From positions 1-7,667 of the forward strand of contig JAAZPN010000192.1 in NCBI GenBank assembly GCA_012797215.1: DNA of 7,667 bases. The letters run 5' to 3'. Shown one piece after another: positions 1-6,610 of the stretch. How positions within the stretch are numbered: the stretch's first letter is position 1; every line of letters starts with the position of its first letter. The DNA is from Chloroflexota bacterium (GTDB taxonomy: Bacteria; Chloroflexota; Anaerolineae; Anaerolineales; Anaerolineaceae). Position numbers and translations under genes: made by a program. The notes beneath the pieces are model-generated. The model had not been told where the DNA came from. It saw only the letters and a program-made list of their open reading frames with translations, and ran no database searches.

Positions 1-1
1 C

Positions 2-1096
2 TACTGGGAAGTCGCCATCCTGGACGCGGAAGGTTACGTGTGGCAGTACCATCACCTCGAACAGTTCAGTATCCCCGACGAAATCGATGATGCATTCCAA
101 GCCTGGCTCCAAGACCATCAGAATGGCGGTTTCATCTCCGCTGGGATAAAACTGGGGGAAATTGTTGAATGGCCTGTGTACTCCTTTGGTTACTATTTCA
201 ATCACATCCACCTGAACATCCTCGCGGACAACGATGTTTACCTGAACCCCCTGGAGTTTCACACGCTTCTGGCGGATAATCAGCCGCCGGTAATCTTGCA
301 CACCGGATTGACGCTTAACAACACTCTGGTTTCGGGGGATACTATCACCGAATCCCAAATCCCGAACTACGGCCTTTACGCCCACGTCGGGGACCTCTTC
401 CTGAGCCAGGTGTACACGCTCCCGCCCTACAAAATCGCCTTCTCGCTGGACGGCGCTCCTTGGGAGACAGTCTGGGAATTTCACACTTTCCCTGGCGGCA
501 GTGATGATACCTTGTTCGTGGAAGATTTTTTTATCGCTCCCCCAACTTGTGGGGATTATGACTGCAGACAGTTTTACATCGACCTCGGTTTTTCCGTGGC
601 TGGTCAGCGTCAATTCCCAAGCCAGAACGGCAGCCACACCATCCAGGTCCAAACCTGGGATTACAACCAGAACAGCGACCTCGACAGCTACACCTGGACG
701 GTCGTGCACCCGTCCTCAGTGGTTTACACGGGGATAAGCGCTGAATATACTGCGCTTGGCAACCTCGTCCATTGGAGCACAGCCAGCATTGGCGACACGC
801 TCGGTTTTAATGTCTATCGCTCCGACACCCCGGATGGCGAGAAAACCAAAATCAACCTCAGTTTGATTCCAAGCGCCGAACCCAAGGGCGCGGCTTTTTC
901 CTTCATTGACGAAGACGTCGAGCTTGGCCGCAGCTACTGGTATTGGGTGGACGACGAAGATGCCTATGGACCCACCGGAGCGTATTACGGACCAGCGAGC
1001 GTGCAAAGCGGCTGGCAGCTTCACCTCCCTTCGTGCTGCGAGGCGTTGAGGATTAGTCTTAAGTCAGGAACAACGCGGGGTTTTAACAATTATTGA
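2..1096 (+). CDS. Secreted M23-like (LytM-type) peptidase with Ig/FN3-like C-terminal domains; 5'-partial, 3' end probably frameshifted
   Basis: The frame is open from base 2 (YWEVAILDAEGYVWQYHHLEQ...), so the GTG at 38 is an internal codon and the true start lies to the left. The visible part looks like the second half of an M23 peptidase. YHHL matches the family's Y-x-H-L segment, SAGIKLGEIVEW matches the turn 'aGxxiGxxG', and HIHLNI (HxH at 203-211) followed by YLNPLEF matches the HLHFEI...NPL end. The upstream HxxxD zinc ligands are outside the window, so activity cannot be judged. Next comes an Ig-like segment with a Cys pair (548-550, 563-565), then at about 719-1003 an FN3-like domain with GFNVYRSD and YWYWVDDEDAYGPTG. 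The last 22 residues (after LHLP) are unlike the rest and are probably out of frame, because a one-base insertion in 1027-1029 gives HLPFVLRGVED and a stop at 1054-1056. Such proteins usually act on or at the cell wall. I am fairly sure of the domain style and less sure of the M23 assignment. Confidence 0.72.
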   Translation, partial: YWEVAILDAEGYVWQYHHLEQFSIPDEIDDAFQAWLQDHQNGGFISAGIKLGEIVEWPVYSFGYYFNHIHLNILADNDVYLNPLEFHTLLADNQPPVILHTGLTLNNTLVSGDTITESQIPNYGLYAHVGDLFLSQVYTLPPYKIAFSLDGAPWETVWEFHTFPGGSDDTLFVEDFFIAPPTCGDYDCRQFYIDLGFSVAGQRQFPSQNGSHTIQVQTWDYNQNSDLDSYTWTVVHPSSVVYTGISAEYTALGNLVHWSTASIGDTLGFNVYRSDTPDGEKTKINLSLIPSAEPKGAAFSFIDEDVELGRSYWYWVDDEDAYGPTGAYYGPASVQSGWQLHLPSCCEALRISLKSGTTRGFNNY

Positions 1097-1110
1097 CCGC
1101 GTGCTTTTTT
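1073..1110 (+). terminator. Candidate intrinsic terminator after the M23-like gene
   Basis: ACGCGG (1073-1078) pairs with CCGCGT (1097-1102), followed by GC and six T (1105-1110). The stem is GC-rich but only 6 bp, with an 18-base loop, so it is weak. It lies across the end of the gene as read, but 17 bases after the stop at 1054-1056 that a one-base correction would create. That position fits the frameshift reading. Confidence 0.42.
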
Positions 1111-1138
1111 ACAGGTGTTTAGTTCCGCTCAAAAACCC

Positions 1139-1143
1139 AGGAG
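1139..1143 (+). promoter_or_regulatory. Ribosome binding site deciding the start at 1146
   Basis: AGGAG lies just upstream of the ATG at 1146 with only 2 bases between, which is shorter than usual. The in-frame GTG at 1101 has no such site, sits inside the terminator-like hairpin, and would add 15 residues unlike the family, so the ATG is preferred. Confidence 0.5.
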
Positions 1144-1145
1144 TA

Positions 1146-2393
1146 ATGATTACGGACGTTCAAGCGCTTCTGATAAATCTGCTCAACCCCACGCGCGACC
1201 GCGAAGATACGGCTGAGGTTCTGCCTTCTCTTACTGCGGAAGATTGGCAGCTTATTCAGCCATATGTTGAAAGCCATTCACTCGCGAACTTAGTGTTCGC
1301 TCGGCTGCGCCAGCAGGAGCTGCTGGGTTTAATTCCCGAAGAGAACCGCGTATTAATGCGTGAAAACTATCTGGCAAACGCGGCGCGCAATTCATTTCTG
1401 CTGAACAGCGCTCAGAAAGCGTTTGCTGTGCTGGCCGCGCGGGGTATTCCAGTTATCGGGCTAAAGGGTTTATACCTGCTGGAGAATGTGTTCAAGGACG
1501 TCGGCGCGCGCGCGATGAATGACCTTGATATCCTCGTCCAAAAGCAAGATATTGCCTCCGCATTAAGTGCCCTAAAAAGCATCTCCTGCGAGCCCCTTTC
1601 CTACTTTGATAGCAATGCTGCCAACTTAGATATTAAACACGTCCCGCCAATGAGCCTTCCGGATGGCACGACGATTGAAATCCATTGGACGCTTTTAGAA
1701 GAGAATGAACCATTCAACATTAATCCCGAAAGCTTGTGGCAGCGCAGTGTTCCCGCACGGTTTGCGGATATGGACGCCCGCGCTCTCTCCACTGAGGATC
1801 TGCTGCTCCATCTTTGCTTGCACGCGACCTACCAGCATTATCTCAAGCTTGGACTGAGAGGCATGTTTGACCTTGCGCTGGTTCTCCAAAAAGAGGCAGA
1901 ACGTATTGACTGGGACAAGCTAAGTAGAACTGCGCGTGACTGGGGCGTAGAAAAAATCGCTGCCCTGAGTCTCGCCTTGCTGCAGGAAATTGACTGGGTT
2001 CAGCTGCCTGATAAGCTTCCTGATGGACTAAAGCCTGCGGCACTAGACGCTGAGTTCGTAACACAGGCCAAATCTTTGTTTCTTCTGGAGAATCACAATC
2101 CATCTGCGCTGACACCAGACCTTGCCGAACTCTCCGCGAGTGAAAGCCTGCTTGAAAAAGGAAATCTGATCCTCCGCCGCATTTTTTTACCCAAAGCTGT
2201 CATAGCCCGGCTTTACAACATCAATCCGCGCTCTCCTGGCATAGTTCTGGGATACTTTCGCAGGGTGTTCGATCTCGTTCAGCAACATGGCGGCACCTTC
2301 ACAAAACTGTTCAATTCAGATCAGGAACTCACTCAAAACATGGAACAGGAAAAGATCCGGTATCAAATACATCAATGGTTAACGAGTAGATAG
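1146..2393 (+). CDS. Nucleotidyltransferase family protein (PF14907-type, NTP_transf_5)
   Basis: This is a 415-residue cytoplasmic protein with no signal peptide or membrane segment. It has the hallmark series of the uncharacterised NTP_transf_5 family. Residues 101-108 (IPVIGLKG) form the strand and turn with a conserved Lys. Residues 122-131 (RAMNDLDILV) carry the two acidic residues D126 and D128 expected to hold metal. IEIHWTL at 177-183 supplies a possible third carboxylate (E178). HLCLHATYQHYLKLGLRGMFDL (222-242, Cys224/His226) is the family's helical region with Arg and Asp. In nucleotidyltransferases of this fold these acidic residues bind Mg-NTP. The natural substrate of this family is not known to me. 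Members are common in polysaccharide and capsule clusters and also occur in some peptide-modification clusters. The stop is 9 bp before the carboxypeptidase start, so the two are probably co-transcribed. The N-terminal 100 residues are helical and of unknown role. The family call is firm and the function is open. Confidence 0.85.
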   Translation: MITDVQALLINLLNPTRDREDTAEVLPSLTAEDWQLIQPYVESHSLANLVFARLRQQELLGLIPEENRVLMRENYLANAARNSFLLNSAQKAFAVLAARGIPVIGLKGLYLLENVFKDVGARAMNDLDILVQKQDIASALSALKSISCEPLSYFDSNAANLDIKHVPPMSLPDGTTIEIHWTLLEENEPFNINPESLWQRSVPARFADMDARALSTEDLLLHLCLHATYQHYLKLGLRGMFDLALVLQKEAERIDWDKLSRTARDWGVEKIAALSLALLQEIDWVQLPDKLPDGLKPAALDAEFVTQAKSLFLLENHNPSALTPDLAELSASESLLEKGNLILRRIFLPKAVIARLYNINPRSPGIVLGYFRRVFDLVQQHGGTFTKLFNSDQELTQNMEQEKIRYQIHQWLTSR

Positions 2394-2402
2394 AGAGGCA
2401 AG

Positions 2403-4397
2403 ATGAAACGAAATGTGTGGTTTTCTTTATTGTTCGCGGTGATTCTCCTGGTAACTATTGCCGGCGACCGCAGCGCGAGGGCGGCAGAAACTGGAGCCGC
2501 CGACGCACCAGCCTGCGTGAATGGGCAAGCGGAAGAACGACAGGTTTTCCGTGTGTATTACCAATCCACTGAGGATATCACCAGGCTCAAATCCTACGAC
2601 CTTTTTGAGTTTAACAACAAACAAGAAAAGTACGTGCTGGTGGCCGCAAGCGCGTCAGAAATCGCCACCATCCAGAGCATGGGCTTTACCACTACTTTGG
2701 ATGAGGAGCAAACCACGAACTTTCGCAAGCTGGATCTGCTGAAAACGCAGGGTTTGGAGACGCTCCCGCCGCCTTACAACTGTTACCGCACCGTGGAAGA
2801 ACTTTTTGGATACGCAGCTGCGCTGGCTACCATCTACCCTGACCTGGCCGAGTTGATTGATGTCGGCGACTCCTGGGAGAAAAGCGTGGGCCAGCCGGAC
2901 GGCTACGATATGATGGTCCTGCGCCTGACCAACGAAACCATCACCGGGGATAAGCCCAAGCTCTTCATCACCGCTTCCATCCACGCGCGCGAATACGCCC
3001 CAGCCGAGCTGGCTGCCCGCTTTGCCGGCTACCTGATTGAAAACTATAACGCCAACGCCGACGTGCACTGGCTGCTGGATTACCACGAAATCCACATTAT
3101 GCTGACTGCCAACCCGGACGGCCGCAAAGAGGCTGAGGGCGGCCTTTCGTGGCGCAAGAACACCAACGAAAATTACTGCGGCGTCACCAGCAGATACCGA
3201 GGGGCAGACCTGAATCGCAATTTCAGCTTCTATTGGGGCTGCTGTGGCGGCTCAGAAGGCCAACCTTGCGCTGAGACATACCGCGGTCCCTCGGCTGCTT
3301 CGGAACCGGAGACCCAGGCGATTCAAAATTACATGCTAACCATCTTCCCGGATCAGCGTGGGGACCCGCTCAACTCCCCTGCCCCGGAAGACGCGACCGG
3401 CGTGTATATTGATTTGCACAGCTATTCACGCTTGGTATTGTGGTCCTGGGGCTTTACCACTTCCGCAGCCCCAAATGGGACTGACCTGCAGACACTCGGT
3501 CGAAAGTTTGCTTTTTTTAATGACTATGAACCAACCCCATCCTGGCGCCTTTACATCACCGATGGGAGCACCGAGGATTATGCCTATGGGCAGCTGGGCG
3601 TAGCCGGTTACTGCATCGAAGTCGGGGACGCGTTCTTTGAAAGCTGCAGCACCTTTGAATTCGACATCCTGCCCGGCAACCTGCCCGCTTTGATTTATGC
3701 CGCGAAGACTGCCCGCACGCCCTACATGACCCCTGCCGGTCCAGATTCCATCAACCTGGCTCTTAGCCAAAGCACCGTGCCTGCCGGCACTATTGTCAGC
3801 CTTACCGGTCAGGTGAATGACACGCGCTACCGCAGCGCTGAAAACGATCCGTCTGAACCGTCTCAGGCTATCGCCGCGGCGGAATACGCCGTGGACGTTC
3901 CTTACTGGCAGGCAGGCTACGCACCCGTCGCGCTTTCCCCCGCGGACGGCAATTTTAACTCCAGCTCGGAGAACGTGACCGTGAGTATCGACACTACCGG
4001 TTGGGCAGCTGGCCAGCACATCCTGTTTGTGCGCGGCCGGGACGCCAACAATAATTGGGGCGCGGTTAGCGCTGTGTTCCTTACAATCCAAGGGCCGGTA
4101 AACATACCCCCTGTCGCGGACGCGCAGACGCTCAAGACCTGGCGCAACCAACCATTGAGCATCACGCTCACCGGTTCAGACGCGGATGGCAACTCCCTTG
4201 GCTTTGAGGTCGTTCTGGACCCCAGCCACGGCGAGCTCTCCGGAGACGCTCCAAATTTGGTTTACACACCGGATCCGGGTTACATCGGCCCGGACAGCTT
4301 TAGCTTTAGAGCCTGGGACGGTGTCGCGTACTCAACCCCAGCCGTTGTCAGTATCGAGATAGAAATGCCGCTATTCTTACCCATTCTCGTCAAGTAA
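2403..4397 (+). CDS. Secreted M14 zinc carboxypeptidase with two C-terminal Ig-like domains
   Basis: The protein has 664 residues. The start is supported by GAGAGG (2393-2398) four bases before the ATG. Residues 1-28 are a Sec signal peptide (basic start, hydrophobic FSLLFAVILLVTIAG, likely cut near ARAA). A prodomain-like stretch follows to about 120, and the M14 domain runs about 125-437. All key residues are visible in CPA order: H194 and E197 in SIHAREYAPAE, R251 in SWRKN, N271/R272 in GADLNRNF, H339 in DLHSYS, Y384 in LYITDG and the catalytic E406 in YCIEVGD. It should therefore remove C-terminal residues from extracellular peptides. The CPA Ile255 position is E391, which hints at a preference for basic residues (inference). 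Residues 445-563 form an Ig-like domain. Residues 566-652 match the Big_9/cadherin-like pattern (SDADGNSLGF, YTPDPGYIGPDSFSFRAWDG). The end is LFLPILVK, with no LPXTG motif or full-length anchor. It is co-directional with the nucleotidyltransferase and ends at a strong terminator. Confidence 0.92.
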   Translation: MKRNVWFSLLFAVILLVTIAGDRSARAAETGAADAPACVNGQAEERQVFRVYYQSTEDITRLKSYDLFEFNNKQEKYVLVAASASEIATIQSMGFTTTLDEEQTTNFRKLDLLKTQGLETLPPPYNCYRTVEELFGYAAALATIYPDLAELIDVGDSWEKSVGQPDGYDMMVLRLTNETITGDKPKLFITASIHAREYAPAELAARFAGYLIENYNANADVHWLLDYHEIHIMLTANPDGRKEAEGGLSWRKNTNENYCGVTSRYRGADLNRNFSFYWGCCGGSEGQPCAETYRGPSAASEPETQAIQNYMLTIFPDQRGDPLNSPAPEDATGVYIDLHSYSRLVLWSWGFTTSAAPNGTDLQTLGRKFAFFNDYEPTPSWRLYITDGSTEDYAYGQLGVAGYCIEVGDAFFESCSTFEFDILPGNLPALIYAAKTARTPYMTPAGPDSINLALSQSTVPAGTIVSLTGQVNDTRYRSAENDPSEPSQAIAAAEYAVDVPYWQAGYAPVALSPADGNFNSSSENVTVSIDTTGWAAGQHILFVRGRDANNNWGAVSAVFLTIQGPVNIPPVADAQTLKTWRNQPLSITLTGSDADGNSLGFEVVLDPSHGELSGDAPNLVYTPDPGYIGPDSFSFRAWDGVAYSTPAVVSIEIEMPLFLPILVK

Positions 4398-4414
4398 GCG
4401 CATTTGTCAGACAG

Positions 4415-4444
4415 ACCTGCCCGGGAGTACCTGGGCAGGTTTTT
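4415..4444 (+). terminator. Strong intrinsic terminator of the nucleotidyltransferase-carboxypeptidase unit
   Basis: ACCTGCCC (4415-4422) pairs perfectly with GGGCAGGT (4433-4440). Three further pairs (GGG 4423-4425 with CCT 4430-4432, one G-T) extend the stem to 11 bp around the loop AGTA, and a T-tract (4440-4444) follows. The hairpin begins 17 bases after the carboxypeptidase stop codon. Confidence 0.93.
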
Positions 4445-4450
4445 GGTTGG

Positions 4451-4479
4451 TTTACACTGTGGGCTTAAAAGCATATAAT
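4451..4479 (+). promoter_or_regulatory. Sigma-70-type promoter for the Wzz-kinase / LysM / phosphatase genes
   Basis: The -35 is TTTACA (4451-4456, 5 of 6 to consensus) and the -10 is a perfect TATAAT (4474-4479), with a 17-base spacer. It begins six bases after the T-tract of the preceding terminator, so the two together mark a clean transcription-unit boundary. The predicted start is near 4486, giving a leader of about 194 nt. I saw no extended -10 (TG) and no clear operator repeat. Confidence 0.82.
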
Positions 4480-4485
4480 TCAAGC

Positions 4486-4679
4486 TGCGCAAGAATATTG
4501 GCTTGCTTGTTTACGCTAACTGATAAGTGGACTTGGTGCTTTTTTATTGGATGCTGGGCGGGTTTTTCCACGTTAGGCTGAGTAGGGCTGTCCTGTCAAA
4601 AAATGAATACATCCAACCCGAGGTGGGACAAATTTCATTAACTGGTCGTTTGTGATCAGCAGGTAAATGGAGAAAGTTT
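4486..4679 (+). other. Long 5' leader of the Wzz-kinase mRNA
   Basis: These 194 bases lie between the predicted transcription start and the kinase ATG. They hold a small 5' stem (GCAAG/CTTGC around 4488-4506), T-runs at 4540-4545 and 4563-4567 without GC stems before them, and the ribosome site GGAG at 4669-4672, 7 bases before the ATG. I recognised no known riboswitch, including c-di-GMP types, and no good leader peptide. The length leaves room for post-transcriptional control, but the sequence alone does not show any. Confidence 0.45.
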
Positions 4680-6548
4680 ATGGACATTAAGCAATTTTTC
4701 GTAGCGGCAAAGCGCTGGTTGTGGTTCCTGATATTGGGCACTTTTCTGGGCGCTGCCGGGGGATATTTCTTTAGCAGCCGACAAACTCCGGTTTACCAGG
4801 CATCCACCCGTTTTGTAGTCCTGCGAGCGGCGCAAACCACCTATGACTACTATTCATATCTGGATAGCCAACAACTGATTTCCACCTACGCGCAGCTGCT
4901 CTCCACGGAGAGCTTGTTAGCCCAGGCCTCTCAGGAACTGGGTTTTCCCGTCAGAAAAGGACAAGCTACGGCCGCGCAAATAAACGATACGCAATTTGTG
5001 CAGCTAACAGTAAAGGATACCGATGCAGAAAAAGCTGCCCTAATCGCGAATGGTCTGGTCAAGGTGCTGATAGACCAAAACGAGCAGCTTCAATCGGTGC
5101 GTTACATCAGCGCGGAACAGAACCTGCAAAACCGCATCGATGAAGCGCAGCAGCAAATCAGCATTCTGCAAAATCAAATTAACGAAATCTCCTCAGCCAC
5201 GGTAGAAACCCAGCTGCAAAGCGTGCAAACGCAGATTGACGACCTGCAGTCTCAGGTTACCACTCTGAACACAGAGATCGCCAAAATTGATCCAAAAACA
5301 GCCACTGATGAACAAATCGGTCTCCTGGCAGACTACCAGGCTCAGCTCGATCAGCTTACGCCTGTTCTCTCGCTTTATCAACAGATTTACACCAATTTGG
5401 TCGTCTTAAAAACGCCTTCCCAAAGCGACGCGAGCACCACCACGCAGCTCTCCCAACTTAGAACCACGCTCGAGCTCTATCAACAAATCTACATTAGCAG
5501 CATCGGCAGCCTGGAAACGCTGCGCCTCACCCGCGCTCAGAACACCCCCAATGTTGTCCAGGTTGAAACCGCCGTCACGCCAACCAGCCCAATCTCCCCA
5601 AAACCGATGCAGAGCGCTCTGCTGGCTGGCGGAATCGGGCTGCTGGTTACAGCGGGCATAGCCTTCCTGGTGGAATTCCTGGATGACACCATCAAGACGC
5701 CGGATGAGGTAAAAGAGCTGTTGGATTTGCCAGTTATCGGTCTTATTGGCGAGCTGCGCAAGAAAAACAAAGAGGAAAAACTTGGCAATTACGTGGCGTA
5801 TCATCCCCGCTCGCCTGTTTCGGAGGCCTTTAGAGCATTGCGCACCAACCTGGAATACTCCAGCATTGATTCGCCTCTGCGGAGTATCCTGGTAACCAGC
5901 GCGGGAGAATCCGAAGGAAAAACCACCGTCGCGACCAATCTGGCAATTGTTCTGGCGCAGAGCGGAAAAAAAGTCCTTCTTCTGGATTCTGACATGCGGC
6001 GGCCCAACGTCCATGCGCAATTCAATATTCACAATCGCGTTGGCCTGAGCGACCTTGTGCGCGGGAAACTTACCCAGGAGCATGTGGTCAGAACCTTACC
6101 CGAAGTAAAAAACCTGGACATCATCACCAGCGGCGGTTTGCCGCCGAACCCTGCTGAACTCCTTGGCAGCGAGCGCATGCGCAGCATTTTGGAAGAGTTA
6201 AAATCCATTTACGATGTCATCGTCCTGGATAGCCCGCCGATGCTCGTCTCAGACGCCCAAATTCTCTCGACACGCATAGACGGCCTGATTTACGTGATTG
6301 TGCCTGGCAATACGCACAACGTGGCAGCCAAACGCCCGCTGGAAGAGCTGCAGCGGATCAATGCGAACATACTGGGTGTCGTGATGAATCGAATTCCTCG
6401 AAACCGGGATTACTACTACGGCGGGTATAACTATTACTCCCCCTACAGCAGTCACAATGGTTACCATCAGAGCGGCAGCATCGAGGAAGGTTTTGAGTTG
6501 GGTCTGGGCGATGAAAAAAGCGCAGCCGCCCAGGAGAAAAACAAGTAA
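4680..6548 (+). CDS. Fused Wzz-domain polysaccharide co-polymerase / bacterial tyrosine kinase (BY-kinase)
   Basis: The 622 residues have the Wzc-type single-chain layout. TM1 lies at about 12-31, and a Wzz chain-length domain follows at about 35-110. An extracytoplasmic coiled coil spans about 140-285, rich in Q, L and I, with LYQQIY occurring twice (232-237 and 266-271). The proline motif TPTSPISPKP is at 300-309 and TM2 at about 311-333. The cytoplasmic kinase runs about 380-570 with Walker A GESEGKTT (409-416), Walker A' LLLDSDMRRP (433-442) and Walker B VIVLDSPP (513-520). The tail at 578-595 holds eight tyrosines (YYYGGYNYY...), the expected autophosphorylation cluster. In this family, cycling of tail phosphorylation and ring assembly governs polymer length and export of capsule or exopolysaccharide. 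The kinase part is fused as in proteobacterial Wzc, not split as in many Firmicutes CapA/CapB pairs. The promoter at 4451-4479 and GGAG at 4669 support this start. A partner LMW phosphatase gene lies two genes downstream. Confidence 0.95.
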   Translation: MDIKQFFVAAKRWLWFLILGTFLGAAGGYFFSSRQTPVYQASTRFVVLRAAQTTYDYYSYLDSQQLISTYAQLLSTESLLAQASQELGFPVRKGQATAAQINDTQFVQLTVKDTDAEKAALIANGLVKVLIDQNEQLQSVRYISAEQNLQNRIDEAQQQISILQNQINEISSATVETQLQSVQTQIDDLQSQVTTLNTEIAKIDPKTATDEQIGLLADYQAQLDQLTPVLSLYQQIYTNLVVLKTPSQSDASTTTQLSQLRTTLELYQQIYISSIGSLETLRLTRAQNTPNVVQVETAVTPTSPISPKPMQSALLAGGIGLLVTAGIAFLVEFLDDTIKTPDEVKELLDLPVIGLIGELRKKNKEEKLGNYVAYHPRSPVSEAFRALRTNLEYSSIDSPLRSILVTSAGESEGKTTVATNLAIVLAQSGKKVLLLDSDMRRPNVHAQFNIHNRVGLSDLVRGKLTQEHVVRTLPEVKNLDIITSGGLPPNPAELLGSERMRSILEELKSIYDVIVLDSPPMLVSDAQILSTRIDGLIYVIVPGNTHNVAAKRPLEELQRINANILGVVMNRIPRNRDYYYGGYNYYSPYSSHNGYHQSGSIEEGFELGLGDEKSAAAQEKNK

Positions 6549-6559
6549 ACGAATTGGCT

Positions 6560-6582
6560 TTTGGGTAATTACCAGACCCAAA
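6560..6582 (+). other. Intergenic RNA hairpin between kinase and LysM genes
   Basis: TTTGGGT (6560-6566) pairs with ACCCAAA (6576-6582) around a 9-base loop. The overlapping GGTAATTACC (6564-6573) is a perfect 10-base palindrome and could form an alternative small stem or a DNA-binding site. No T-tract follows, so it is not an intrinsic terminator. It fills the 62-bp gap and might affect mRNA stability or relative expression of the two genes (inference). Confidence 0.4.
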
Positions 6583-6610
6583 GACAGTCGCCAAGAATAA
6601 GAAAGCACCG

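Noticed and set aside
38..40. GTG at 38 as the start of the first gene
   Set aside because: The same frame is open to base 2 and encodes residues that continue the peptidase-like domain, so the gene enters from the left edge.
1101..1103. GTG at 1101 as the start of the nucleotidyltransferase
   Set aside because: It lies in a terminator-like hairpin, lacks a ribosome site, and adds 15 residues unlike the family; the ATG at 1146 has AGGAG before it.
1093..1123. Possible promoter TTGACC-N19-TTTAGT before the nucleotidyltransferase
   Set aside because: The spacer is too long, the -10 matches only 4 of 6, and it overlaps the terminator-like hairpin.
3426..4151. Long open frame on the - strand (241 codons) inside the carboxypeptidase gene
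   Set aside because: It is antisense to a well-supported M14 gene with all catalytic residues, and its translation shows no recognisable domain.
1146..4397. Peptide natural-product (RiPP) cluster based on the PF14907 enzyme and a peptidase
   Set aside because: No precursor peptide, PqqD-like protein, radical SAM enzyme or transporter is visible; the polysaccharide context explains the enzyme more simply.
4540..4545. T-run in the leader as a terminator or attenuator
   Set aside because: No GC-rich stem precedes it.
4603..4641. Small leader-peptide frame (MNTSNPRWDKFH) in the kinase leader
   Set aside because: It has 12 codons with no ribosome site before it and no attenuator structure after it.
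5406..6083. Long open frame on the - strand (225 codons) inside the kinase gene
   Set aside because: It is antisense to the Wzz/BY-kinase, has no domain signal, and has no supporting upstream signals.
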